Source: Microbacterium luticocti DSM 19459 (GTDB taxonomy: Bacteria; Actinomycetota; Actinomycetes; Actinomycetales; Microbacteriaceae). From it: a DNA stretch of 64,000 bases. The translations under genes and the position numbers were made by a program. Location: contig NZ_AULS01000002.1 in NCBI RefSeq assembly GCF_000422405.1, positions 392,182 through 456,181 on the forward strand. The letters are read 5' to 3'. This document shows, in pieces, positions 50,027 to 58,099 of this stretch. Below the pieces are notes generated by a model. That model saw only the letters and a program-made list of their open reading frames with translations, did not search any database and was not told the origin of the DNA. Numbering within the stretch: the first letter of the stretch is position 1; every line of letters starts with the position of its first letter.

Positions 50027-50997
50027 GCCGCACGCTGCCGCATGGCGTCCCGGACCGCGAGGCGCAGGTCGAGCCGCTCGCCGCCGGCGGGCCGACCCGT
50101 GTCCGCGATCTGATCGAGGACGCACCGCCGGCCGAGGGAGCAGACCTGCGCCCCTCGGCCGTGCGGCGCGGCCGCGTGCTGCGCCGCGTGCTCGTGCTCA
50201 CCGCGCTCGGCGTGCTCGCCGTGGTGTTCGCCTACCCGTTCGTGTGGCTGCTCAGCGCCTCGTTCAAGCCCCGCGGCGAGGTGTTCGACAACCGGCTCAT
50301 CCCGCAGACGTTCACGCCCGAGAACTACGTCACGGTGTGGCAGCAGGCGCCGCTGGCGCTGTGGCTGGCGAACACCGCCATCGTGACGGTGCTGGCGGCG
50401 GTGACCGTGACGCTGTCGAGCGCCATGGTGGCGTGGGGGTTCGCGTACTTCCGCTTCCGCGGTCGCGGAGCCCTGTTCGGCCTGGTGCTGGGCAGCATGA
50501 TGCTGCCGGGCGCGGTGACGATGATCCCCACATTCCTGATCTGGAATGCCCTGGGCCTGGTGGGCACGCTGGTGCCGCTGTGGGCGCAGAACCTGTTCGG
50601 CAGTGCGTTCTACATCTTTCTGCTGCGTCAGTTCATGCTCGGGCTGCCGCGCGATCTGTTCGACGCGGCGCGCGTGGACGGGGCATCCCACTGGGGCGTG
50701 TTCTGGCGTGTGGCGCTGCCGTTGACCCGGCCCGCGCTGGCGGTGACGCTGGTCTTCGAGGTGCAGGCGGTGTGGACCGACCTGATGCGGGCGTTGATCT
50801 ACCTGCGCGACTCGTCGACGTTCACCGTGCCGCGCGGCCTGAAGTCGCTGGTGGACGCCTTCGGCTTCGGCGGGGAATGGCACTGGGAGGTCATCGTGAC
50901 CGCCAGCGTCATCACCACGGTCCCGATGATCATCGTGTTCTTCGTCGCGCAGCGGCAGATCATCCAGGGGGTGAGCACCAGCGGGCTCAAGGGGTGA
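50023..50997 (+). CDS. Sugar ABC transporter permease (MalG type)
   Basis: ATG 50023 overlaps the previous stop by four bases. The 324 residues contain a cytoplasmic N-terminus of about 50 residues, six helices (LVLTALGVLAVVFAYPFVWL, GLVLGSMMLPGAVTMIPTFL), and the EAA loop FDAARVDGASHWGVFWRVAL. It ends with IVFFVAQRQIIQGVSTSGLKG, the typical MalG C-terminus. It is the last gene of the three-gene import operon. Confidence 0.94.
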   Translation: MSRTLPHGVPDREAQVEPLAAGGPTRVRDLIEDAPPAEGADLRPSAVRRGRVLRRVLVLTALGVLAVVFAYPFVWLLSASFKPRGEVFDNRLIPQTFTPENYVTVWQQAPLALWLANTAIVTVLAAVTVTLSSAMVAWGFAYFRFRGRGALFGLVLGSMMLPGAVTMIPTFLIWNALGLVGTLVPLWAQNLFGSAFYIFLLRQFMLGLPRDLFDAARVDGASHWGVFWRVALPLTRPALAVTLVFEVQAVWTDLMRALIYLRDSSTFTVPRGLKSLVDAFGFGGEWHWEVIVTASVITTVPMIIVFFVAQRQIIQGVSTSGLKG

Positions 50998-51009
50998 GTC
51001 CGCTCGTGC

Positions 51010-51354
51010 TCAGTCCGGGTGCCTGAAGCCGTGACCGAAGGTGTACCAGAGGTCGTTGCCGTCGTCGCGCCCGAAGTCGTCGCCGAGCGCGCTGCCGGCG
51101 TTGCGACCCAGGTCGTCGGCGAGGTCACCGGCGGGCTCGGTCAGCGCGGCATCCGCCGGCACCGGGATCACCCCGATCGGTATGCCGGGCCCCAGCAGCA
51201 GCAGAGCGTCACGACGAAAGCCTTCGCCGTCGTTGACCCGCAGCCAGCGCCCGCCGACGCGCACCCCCTCGGCGATCTCGTCCATCAACTCCTCGAGGTC
51301 GCGACCGCCGACGCTGTACAGCTGGCCGCCGTAGACGATGTCAATCCTCTTCAT
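51010..51354 (-). CDS. Hypothetical protein of the FHA-DUF7882 operon
   Basis: ATG 51354 lies inside the end of the upstream DUF7882-like gene (14-base overlap). The 114 residues begin MKRIDIVYGGQLYSVGGRDL and continue EELMDEIAEGVRVGGRWLRV, LLLLGPGIPIGVIPVP, then an acidic, Gly/Asp-rich tail (LADDLGRNAGSALGDDFGRD). The N-terminal half resembles small beta-rich domains but I do not recognise the family. Translational coupling suggests it acts with the two upstream products. Confidence 0.65.
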   Translation of the reverse strand: MKRIDIVYGGQLYSVGGRDLEELMDEIAEGVRVGGRWLRVNDGEGFRRDALLLLGPGIPIGVIPVPADAALTEPAGDLADDLGRNAGSALGDDFGRDDGNDLWYTFGHGFRHPD

Positions 51355-51676
51355 CAGGCCACTCCGGCTCTTCGGTGCCCATCGCCGGCTCGGGGACGAT
51401 GTAGAGCCCGGCAGGCGAGTTGGCGGTGTAGGCGAGCGCGTCGACCCATGCCCGGTTCAGGGCGGGACGCCGGCTGCCGTAGAACTTGTAGACCAGCGAC
51501 GACCGCGGATGCACCCACACCGTGGTGCGACCGTCGCCGATGCTGGAGTCGTCGCGCCAGCTGAAGTGGAACGCCTCACCGCGTCGCAGCTTGTTGCCGA
51601 TCACCAACTGCAGGTGGGCGAGGGTGCGATCCTCGAAGTCGACCTTGACGGTGCCTTCGTAGATGAACTTGCCCAT
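51341..51676 (-). CDS. DUF7882-like small protein, paralogue 2
   Basis: ATG 51676 gives 111 residues: MGKFIYEGTVKVDFEDRTLA, HLQLVIGNKLRRGEAFHFSW, VWVHPRSSLVYKFYGSRRPA and WVDALAYTANSPAGLYIVPE. It is closest to the copy at 52344 (both have YKFYGSR or FKFYGSR). It is the middle gene of a minus-strand operon after the FHA-like gene (13 bases) and before the hypothetical at 51010. Function unknown. Confidence 0.8.
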   Translation of the reverse strand: MGKFIYEGTVKVDFEDRTLAHLQLVIGNKLRRGEAFHFSWRDDSSIGDGRTTVWVHPRSSLVYKFYGSRRPALNRAWVDALAYTANSPAGLYIVPEPAMGTEEPEWPDEED

Positions 51677-51689
51677 GACAGGCCTCCCG

Positions 51690-52190
51690 TCAGGCCGGCT
51701 CCTCGTTCGGTGCCGTCTGCTCCGGCGGCGGCCCGTCGGGTGCCCGGCCGGATTCGGCGGTGTAGTCGGGGCGCGGCGGCTGCTCCGACTGCCGCGACAG
51801 TTCGCCGCCCTCACGACCGCCGTAGGGCCGGCCGTGGTCGGCGAACTCGTCGCGCAGGTACACGAACGACCAGTCGCCGAGTGTGAACCGGGCGCCGGTG
51901 CGCAGGATCTCGCCATCCTGCCCCTCGGCGGCGTCCATCGGCCGCAGCCGGGCGTTCGTCTCGCCGGGCTGGTGCGGCACGTACACGTATTCGTCGTTCG
52001 CGTCGTGCCGGATCTCGGCGGCGAGGGCGTCGATGCCGTCGAGCCGGATCTGCGCGTCCGCGCCCGATCCGATGCGCACCACGTCGTCCTCCAGCAGCAC
52101 CTCCCGGCGCTCGTCTCGCCCGGTGACGATGAGCCGTGGGCTGCCGGCACCCCACGACGCGTGGGTCGTCGAGACCTCTGGGTACGTCAT
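51690..52190 (-). CDS. FHA-like domain protein
   Basis: ATG 52190 follows GAGGAGGTC. The 166 residues contain a likely forkhead-associated fold: SPRLIVTGRDERREVLLEDD, VVRIGSGADAQIRLDGIDAL (R-IGS/T then L), AAEIRHDANDEYVYVPHQPG, and TLGDWSFVYLRDEFADHGR. The usual FHA Ser-Arg-H triad is only partly kept (RIGSGAD.QI.L, AAEI). FHA domains bind phosphothreonine; here the site may be altered. A disordered proline-rich tail ends the protein. It leads the operon with paralogue 2 of the DUF7882-like family. Confidence 0.65.
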   Translation of the reverse strand: MTYPEVSTTHASWGAGSPRLIVTGRDERREVLLEDDVVRIGSGADAQIRLDGIDALAAEIRHDANDEYVYVPHQPGETNARLRPMDAAEGQDGEILRTGARFTLGDWSFVYLRDEFADHGRPYGGREGGELSRQSEQPPRPDYTAESGRAPDGPPPEQTAPNEEPA

Positions 52191-52343
52191 GTTCCGACCT
52201 CCTCTGCGGTGATGCCCACCGCATCCGTTCGTCTTCGCCATGGTGCGACGGATGCCGCGGGCCCGGCAGGGGGTTGACGGTCCGCCACCGATCTGCAACC
52301 GATATCGTGGGATGCGGCAACAGCACACAGGCGGAGGGCCGGC

Positions 52344-52682
52344 ATGGGCAGGTTCATCTACGAGGGTTCGGTGCACACCGAGATCGAGGATCGCGCGCTC
52401 GCGCACCTGCAGATCGTCGTGATGGACAAGCTGCGCCGCAGCGAGTCGTTCGCGTTCACGTGGACCGACGACGCCTCGCTCGGCTCGGGCCGTACCGTGG
52501 TGTGGCTGAACGCGCAGTCCAACATCGTCTTCAAGTTCTACGGCAGCCGCATGCCGAAGCTGAACCGGGTGTGGCTGGAGACGCTGGCGGTCGAGGCGAA
52601 CTCGATCGGGGGTCTGCGACTGCTGCCCGAACCGGCACCGGGTTCGCCCGGTCAGGACGACTCCGCGTCCGTCTCGGGGTGA
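52344..52682 (+). CDS. DUF7882-like small protein, paralogue 3
   Basis: ATG 52344 follows GGAGGGCCGGC. The 112 residues read MGRFIYEGSVHTEIEDRALA, HLQIVVMDKLRRSESFAFTW, VWLNAQSNIVFKFYGSRMPK and LAVEANSIGGLRLLPEPAPG, the same motif order as the products at 46684 and 51341. It is divergent from the FHA-like operon with a 153-base gap that contains TATCGT. Function unknown. Confidence 0.8.
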   Translation: MGRFIYEGSVHTEIEDRALAHLQIVVMDKLRRSESFAFTWTDDASLGSGRTVVWLNAQSNIVFKFYGSRMPKLNRVWLETLAVEANSIGGLRLLPEPAPGSPGQDDSASVSG

Positions 52683-52701
52683 GGCGCTCGTCACGTGCGC
52701 G

Positions 52702-53085
52702 TCATCGCTCCGGCTCGCTCGCTGCCGGCGCGGTGTCGTCGTCGGGGATCGGTCGGCGTGCGTCGAGCGGGATGTGCGGCGGGTCGACGCCCAGCCGCAC
52801 GGTGTCGACGTCGACACGGCCGACACACTCCCACGGGATGACGCGGGAGCGCCGGTGCAGGAACTCGATCAGCCGGGCGATCACGACCGGGCGGTTCACC
52901 CGGCCCCGTTCGTAGCCGTAGAACGAGAGCCGGCTGTGCGGGCTCACGATGAGCGCGACGAGCACCAGCTCGCCTTCGCGACCCGACCGGCGCGGTCCGC
53001 GCCGGAAGCGCACATCGACCACCCGGCCGAGCTCATCGCCGCCGCGGGCGAGCACGCGCGAGTCGAGCAACTCACTCAGGAGCAT
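52702..53085 (-). CDS. PRC-barrel domain protein
   Basis: ATG 53085 gives 127 residues: MLLSELLDSRVLARGGDELG, RVVDVRFRRGPRRSGREGEL, VLVALIVSPHSRLSFYGYER, RVIPWECVGRVDVDTVRL. The strand order L-G-V-DV-F...L..LIV and VIPW-V..VD is that of PRC-barrel domains, small beta-barrels found in RimM, photosynthetic H subunits and many stress proteins. It is the last gene of a five-gene operon and overlaps the previous gene by 14 bases. Confidence 0.8.
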   Translation of the reverse strand: MLLSELLDSRVLARGGDELGRVVDVRFRRGPRRSGREGELVLVALIVSPHSRLSFYGYERGRVNRPVVIARLIEFLHRRSRVIPWECVGRVDVDTVRLGVDPPHIPLDARRPIPDDDTAPAASEPER

Positions 53086-53488
53086 GGGAACCCCCCGGGA
53101 TGCGCGCGATGATACGGTCGCGGATCCAACGCTCCAGCCAGGTGGCGTCGAGGTCATCGGCGCGCACGCGCAGCTCGAGCACCGTGCCGAGGCGCACGAC
53201 GCGGCTCCACTCGATGCGGTCCCAGCGGGAGCGCGGCATGCTGCCGCCGAAGATGCGCGGCAGCACCGCCGCGCCGACGAGCACGGCCGAGACGGTGGGT
53301 GGATGATCGTGGTCGACGCTCTCGCCGACCGAGATCCCGTCGAGTTCGACGTCGTCGACGGTGCTGACCGGCACACCGTCGCGGTCGAGCATCTGCCGGT
53401 CGAGCAGGTGCAGCCGGGCGTCCACGCCGCGGCCGTCCGGATCGCGGTACCACTCGAGCGGGTGCGAGGGCGTGCGGGCGCGGCTCAT
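53072..53488 (-). CDS. PRC-barrel-like protein
   Basis: This 138-residue protein begins MSRARTPSHPLEWYRDPDGR, then LHLLDRQMLDRDGVPVSTVD and DVELDGISVGESVDHDHPPT, followed by VSAVLVGAAVLPRIFGG and a C-terminal beta-rich part. The LLDRQMLD..G-VDDVEL pattern is a PRC-barrel start. The start overlaps the Nramp-like stop (ATGA), and the end overlaps the next PRC gene. It may be a cytoplasmic partner of the metal transporter. Confidence 0.7.
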   Translation of the reverse strand: MSRARTPSHPLEWYRDPDGRGVDARLHLLDRQMLDRDGVPVSTVDDVELDGISVGESVDHDHPPTVSAVLVGAAVLPRIFGGSMPRSRWDRIEWSRVVRLGTVLELRVRADDLDATWLERWIRDRIIARIPGGSHAPE

Positions 53489-54711
53489 GAGCCCATCCCC
53501 GTCGCGATCATGAGCGGGATCGCCGCGAGCGCCGCGACGAGGATGACGACCAGGAAGACGACGGCGAGGGCGTTGCGCACCCGACCGTTGACCTTGTCGC
53601 CCATGTACTCGGGGTCGTTCGCCACGACCAGGATCGGAAAGTAGGTGAGCGGCAGTGCGACGGCCGAGAACACGACCGACACCTCGGTGACCATGACCGG
53701 GTCGACCCCGGTGGCGAGCACGCCGCCGCCGACGAGCAGGCAGACGATCATCGACAGGTGGAAGCGGGCGGCCTCACGGGGACGGCGGAACTTGCCCCAG
53801 CTCCACCCGAAGAACTGGGCGAGCGTGTAACCGCTCGACAGCGTGGTCTCCAGGGCCGCGCCGAACGTGGCGGCGAGGATGCCGACGATGACGAACGCGA
53901 GGGCCAGCTGTCCGCCTGCCTGCGCGATCGGCAGCACCAGCTGCGACAGCGAGGTGACCTCGATCGCCTGGGGCAGCAGCACCACCGCGGCGCAGGCCGC
54001 GATCGCCAGCGACAGCGTGCCGCCCAGCGGGAACCCGATGAACACGTTCATGCGTTCGGTGACCAGGTCGCGGGGCTTCCATCCTTCCTCGACCGCTCCC
54101 GACGAGAAGAAGAACACCTCATACGGGGTCATCGCGGCGCCGAACAGCGCCACCGCGTAGTACCAGTACGACAGGTCGGGGCCGGCGGCCGCCCAGGGCC
54201 GGGTGGCTTGGGCGGCGAGCGTGCCCCAGTCGGGATGCAGCAGGAACACGGCGACCGCGAACACCACGAGGCACAGCCCCAGCATCCCGGCGACGTTCTC
54301 CATGATCGAGAACTTGGTGCGCCAGATCACGATCCACACCGCGAACAGTGCGACCGGGATCCACATCCCCGGGCCGACACCCGCCGCCAGCTGCAGGGCG
54401 AGCGCGATGCCGCCGATCTCGGCGGTGAGCGTGAGCAGGTTGATGAGGAACGAGGCGCCCAGGTTGGCCAGCCCGGTGCGCGGTCCGAGACGTTCCCGGA
54501 TGATCTCGAACGTGGCGCGACCGCTCACCGCGGCGACGCGGCCGGCCATGTCGGCATAGACGCAGATGCCGACGATGCCGGCGACGACCACCCACGCCAG
54601 GCCCATGCCGTAGCGGGAGCCGACCACGGCGTTGGTGACGAGGTCTCCGATGTCGACGAACCCGCCGATGGCGGTGAGAATGCCGAGCGCGACCGCGAAG
54701 AGGCGCTTCAT
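53485..54711 (-). CDS. Nramp-related metal transporter with non-canonical metal site
   Basis: This 408-residue protein has eleven hydrophobic helices. TM1 reads GILTAIGGFVDIGDLVTNAV where classical Nramp has DPGN (here DIGD). TM6 reads FGAAMTPYEVFFFSSG where classical Nramp has A-M-P-H-N. The metal-binding Met therefore appears to be moved or lost and a Glu is introduced (TPYEVFF), as in Nramp-related transporters that prefer ions other than Mn(II). Proton or metal coupling is uncertain. It is the third gene of the SDR operon, with four-base overlaps at both ends. Confidence 0.85.
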   Translation of the reverse strand: MKRLFAVALGILTAIGGFVDIGDLVTNAVVGSRYGMGLAWVVVAGIVGICVYADMAGRVAAVSGRATFEIIRERLGPRTGLANLGASFLINLLTLTAEIGGIALALQLAAGVGPGMWIPVALFAVWIVIWRTKFSIMENVAGMLGLCLVVFAVAVFLLHPDWGTLAAQATRPWAAAGPDLSYWYYAVALFGAAMTPYEVFFFSSGAVEEGWKPRDLVTERMNVFIGFPLGGTLSLAIAACAAVVLLPQAIEVTSLSQLVLPIAQAGGQLALAFVIVGILAATFGAALETTLSSGYTLAQFFGWSWGKFRRPREAARFHLSMIVCLLVGGGVLATGVDPVMVTEVSVVFSAVALPLTYFPILVVANDPEYMGDKVNGRVRNALAVVFLVVILVAALAAIPLMIATGMGS

Positions 54712-55154
54712 GGCTGCCGCTCCAGGTCGTGCAGTGCGGCCGACGCCCGGGCGAGCAGTCGCTCCGCCTGGGTGAGGTCGCCGCGGGCGGCGGCGTCTGC
54801 ACCCTCGAGCGCGGTGCGCAGGGCGGTCAGCACCGCGGCCCGGTAGCGACCGTCGGCGGCGGTCGCGGCATCCGTCGTCTCGAGCTGCCGGGCGATGTCG
54901 GCCAGTTGCTGCCGCATGTCGTCGTAGATGACGGATGCGGTGGTGTCCAGCAGCAGGTGCCCCTGCTGTTGGCGCACGCCGAGCCGCAGTGTCTGGTCGG
55001 CGGCGAGCGCGTCCTGTGCGGCCGAGACCAGCTGCGGGTCAGGGCTCGCCGGCGCGCAGCCGGTGAGCAGGACCGTCACCGCGAGCGCGGCGAGCAGTCG
55101 CGGTCGACGCCGGCGGCCGCCCGGCGCGCGTCGGTGTGCCCGGCGGCGGGTCAC
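54708..55154 (-). CDS. Small helical lipoprotein
   Basis: This 148-residue protein has a very basic start (RRRAHRRAPGGRRRRPR) before a signal peptide with lipobox AVTVLLTGC. The mature part is alpha-helical and Ala-rich (LGVRQQQGHLLLDTTASVIY, DDMRQQLADIARQLE), a likely membrane-tethered coil. The start overlaps the SDR stop and the stop overlaps the Nramp-like start. The family is not recognised; it may be an extracytoplasmic accessory of the transporter. Confidence 0.7.
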   Translation of the reverse strand: MTRRRAHRRAPGGRRRRPRLLAALAVTVLLTGCAPASPDPQLVSAAQDALAADQTLRLGVRQQQGHLLLDTTASVIYDDMRQQLADIARQLETTDAATAADGRYRAAVLTALRTALEGADAAARGDLTQAERLLARASAALHDLERQP

Positions 55155-56026
55155 AGCGGCTTTCCTCCGGTGACCGGCAGCACCGCGCCCGACACGTACG
55201 AGGCGGCGTCCGAGGCGAGGTAGACGTAGGCGCCGGCGAGTTCGGCGGGCTGCCCGGCGCGGCCGAGCGGGGTGTCCTGGCCGAACGAGGCCAGCCGGTC
55301 GGCGTCCCAGCCGGTGGCGGGGATCAGCGGCGTCCAGATCGGCCCGGGGGCCACGGCATTCACGCGCACGCCGTCGGGGCCGAGCTCTTCGGCGAGGGCC
55401 CGCACGAACGCGACCTGCGCGGCCTTGGTCATGGCGTAGTCGATGAGCGACGGCGAGGGGTGGAAGGCCTGGATCGAGGCTGTCACGATGATCGATGAGC
55501 CGGGACGCAGGTGCGGCACGGCGGCGCGGGCGGTGAACACCAGTCCGTAGAGGTTGGTGCGCATGACGCGGTCGAATCCGTCGGTGGGCAGGGTCGCGAG
55601 CGAGTCGCGGTCCTTCTGGTAGCCGGCGTTGAGCACGAGGATGTCGAGGCCGCCGAGCGCGTCGACGGTGCGGTCGACGATGCCGGCGGCGAAGTCCTCG
55701 TCACGCACGTCGCCGGGCAGGCTGAGTCCGGTGCGGCCGGCGGCGGCGATGAGGGCGATGGTCTCGTCGGCGTCGTCCTGCTCTTCGGGCAGGTGCGCGA
55801 TGGCGACGTCGGCGCCCTCGCGGGCGAATGCGATGGCGACGGCGCGGCCGATGCCCGAGTCGCCGCCGGTGATCAGTGCCCGCCGGCCGTCGAGCCGGCC
55901 GCAGCCGACGTAGCTGTCCTCGCCGTGGTCGGGTTCGGGCGCGGTCTGGTCGATGTCACCGGGCTGGTCCTGCTCCTGGCCGGGAAAGCCCTCCGGCCGG
56001 TGTGCGTGGCGCGGATCGTCGGTCAT
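55151..56026 (-). CDS. Short-chain dehydrogenase/reductase (YghA-like)
   Basis: ATG 56026 follows GGGGTGAG. The 291-residue product has a disordered N-terminal tail of about 40 residues (EGFPGQEQDQPGDID), ALITGGDSGIGRAVAIAFAR (TGxxxGIG cofactor site), NAGYQKD, catalytic Ser in IIVTASIQAF, and DYAMTKAAQVAFVRALAEEL (YxxxK). This is the YghA/general-stress SDR type, NAD(P)-dependent with unknown substrate. It is the first gene of a five-gene operon reaching to 52702. Confidence 0.92.
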   Translation of the reverse strand: MTDDPRHAHRPEGFPGQEQDQPGDIDQTAPEPDHGEDSYVGCGRLDGRRALITGGDSGIGRAVAIAFAREGADVAIAHLPEEQDDADETIALIAAAGRTGLSLPGDVRDEDFAAGIVDRTVDALGGLDILVLNAGYQKDRDSLATLPTDGFDRVMRTNLYGLVFTARAAVPHLRPGSSIIVTASIQAFHPSPSLIDYAMTKAAQVAFVRALAEELGPDGVRVNAVAPGPIWTPLIPATGWDADRLASFGQDTPLGRAGQPAELAGAYVYLASDAASYVSGAVLPVTGGKPL

Positions 56027-56318
56027 GTCTCACCCCTGTCGTCGGATGCCCCGACGGTACGACCCGGGTACGGCGTCGCCGAGCCCCTTGACAAAGGCCG
56101 CTGTGGGCGGGCAGGGGAAACGCAGCGGGATGCCGGGAGTCGGCCGGCGTCGACAGCCGACGAGGCACGGCGGTCGACGTCGGTGTGAGCGTGAGATGCC
56201 GCCGGGCATGCCCACTGCCCTCAGGCGGCGTGGCCCTCAGGACCCGCGTGGTGCACGTCGCGTAGCATGTTGTGCCCGGAGGTTCGCAGCAACGTCAAGG
56301 ACGTGTCCAGCAGTGACA

Positions 56319-56621
56319 ATGAACGAGCAGTCGATTGCACCGATGTGGGTCACGGTGATCGTCCTGTCGGTGTGCGTGCCGGTCGTGCTGTATCTGATCA
56401 CGTTCAGCGCATGGGGACGTGAAGGTATCCGAGCAGGCGGCATCGACAGCGCCAACATCCTCTCGGCCCTGACTGCGCTTGCCGTTCCGGTTGTGGGCGC
56501 GATCCTGTGGGCGGTGTTCCGGAAGAAGAGACGCATCATCCGGCGGATATCCATCGCCTGCCTGATGTGCAGTGTCTTGGGGTTCGCGATCGCCGCCGCC
56601 TTGATGGCCGTATCGGTGTAG
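56319..56621 (+). CDS. Small three-helix membrane protein
   Basis: ATG 56319 (or GTG 56313) gives about 100 residues: MNEQSIAPMWVTVIVLSVCV, then VLYLITFSAWGRE, ANILSALTALAVPVVGAILW, a basic loop FRKKRRIIRR, and MCSVLGFAIAAALMAVSV. Three hydrophobic helices are clear. The ribosome site is weak. Function unknown. It is convergent with purF with only 11 bases between stops. The 290 bases upstream show no gene. Confidence 0.65.
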   Translation: MNEQSIAPMWVTVIVLSVCVPVVLYLITFSAWGREGIRAGGIDSANILSALTALAVPVVGAILWAVFRKKRRIIRRISIACLMCSVLGFAIAAALMAVSV

Positions 56622-56632
56622 AGACCGATCGG

Positions 56633-58093
56633 TCAGCTCGTCTGCGAGCCTTCGACCCAGGTGAGGTACTCGTCGCTGACGGTGCCGGTGACATAGCGGC
56701 CGTCGAAGCAGCTCATATCGAGATCGTCGATTTCGCTGCCCTCGAGGATGGCCGCCTTCAGATCCTCGATCTCCTGGTACACCATGAAGTCCGCGCCGAG
56801 TTCCTCGGCGATCTCGGGAATGGTGCGCCCGTGCGCGACCAGTTCGTGCCGCGACGGCATGTTGATGCCATACACATGCGGATAGCGCACCGGCGGCGCA
56901 GCGGAAGCGAACGTGACGGATGCGGCCCCGGCATCCCGCGCCATCTGAATGATCTGCTTGCTCGTCGTGCCCCGCACGATCGAATCGTCAATCAACAGCA
57001 CGTTCTTGCCCTTGAACTCGCTCGACATCGCGTTCAGCTTCTGCCGCACGCTCTTCTTGCGCACTGCCTGACCCGGCATGATGAACGTGCGCCCCACGTA
57101 GCGGTTCTTGTAGAAGCCCTCGCGGTATTCGATGCCCAGTTTTCGCGCCACCTGCATCGCCGCCGGACGCGACGAGTCGGGGATCGGCATGACCACGTCG
57201 ATCTTGTCGCGCGGCACGTGCTTGGCGATGGTGTCGGCCAGTCGCTCACCCATGCGCAGCCGCGACTCGTACACCGAGATGCCGTTCATCACCGAGTCGG
57301 GACGTGCGAGGTACACGTACTCGAACGAGCACGGGAACAACTGGGGATGCTGTGCGCACTGGCGGGTGTGCAGCCGACCGTCGAGGTCGATGAACACCGC
57401 CTCGCCCGGCTCGACATCGCGTACCACCTCGAAGCCGGCGTTCTCCATCACGAGCGACTCACTCGACACGATCCACTCGTAGCCGCCCTCGGCCGCCTCA
57501 CGCACCCCGAGGATCAGGGGACGGATGCCGAACGGGTCGCGGAACGCCAACAGCCCGTAGCCGGCGATCAGTGCGATCGCCGCGTACGACCCCTCGACGC
57601 GCTCGTGCACCCGCGTCACGGCCTGGAACAGCTCGTCGGGGCCGAGCTCCAGGCCCGAGATCGAGGACTGCAACTCGTTGGCCAGCACGTTCACGAGCAG
57701 CTCGGTGTCGGAGCTGGTGTTCAGGTGCCGGCGGTCTTTGTGGAACAACTCGTCGGTCAGTTCCCGCGTGTTCGTGAGGTTGCCGTTGTGCACCAGCACG
57801 ATGCCGTAGGGCGCGTTGACGTAGAACGGCTGCGCTTCTTCTTCGCTCGACGCAGTGCCCTTGGTGGCGTAGCGCACGTGCCCGAGCCCGATCGTGCCCA
57901 GCAATGAGCGCATGTCACGGGTGCGGAACGCCTCGCGCACCATGCCCTGCGCCTTGTGCATGTGGAACACGCCGCTCGGCTCGGCGGTGGCGATGCCGGT
58001 GGAGTCCTGGCCGCGGTGTTGCAGAAGCAGCAGGGAATCGTAGATGTCCTGGTTGACCGGGCCGCGCCCGACCATGCCGACAATGCCGCACAT
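56633..58093 (-). CDS. purF: Amidophosphoribosyltransferase
   Basis: This 486-residue protein has the N-terminal glutamine-amidotransferase nucleophile MCGIVGMVG (Cys2), LLLLQHRGQDSTGIAT, GHVRYATKGTASSEEAQ and the PRPP-binding loop VLLIDDSIVRGTTSKQI, then EGSEIDDLDMSCFDGRYVTG. It makes phosphoribosylamine from PRPP and glutamine, the first committed step of purine synthesis. It begins six bases after the purM stop and is probably translated from the same mRNA. Confidence 0.97.
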   Translation of the reverse strand: MCGIVGMVGRGPVNQDIYDSLLLLQHRGQDSTGIATAEPSGVFHMHKAQGMVREAFRTRDMRSLLGTIGLGHVRYATKGTASSEEEAQPFYVNAPYGIVLVHNGNLTNTRELTDELFHKDRRHLNTSSDTELLVNVLANELQSSISGLELGPDELFQAVTRVHERVEGSYAAIALIAGYGLLAFRDPFGIRPLILGVREAAEGGYEWIVSSESLVMENAGFEVVRDVEPGEAVFIDLDGRLHTRQCAQHPQLFPCSFEYVYLARPDSVMNGISVYESRLRMGERLADTIAKHVPRDKIDVVMPIPDSSRPAAMQVARKLGIEYREGFYKNRYVGRTFIMPGQAVRKKSVRQKLNAMSSEFKGKNVLLIDDSIVRGTTSKQIIQMARDAGAASVTFASAAPPVRYPHVYGINMPSRHELVAHGRTIPEIAEELGADFMVYQEIEDLKAAILEGSEIDDLDMSCFDGRYVTGTVSDEYLTWVEGSQTS

Positions 58094-58099
58094 GTGGTG

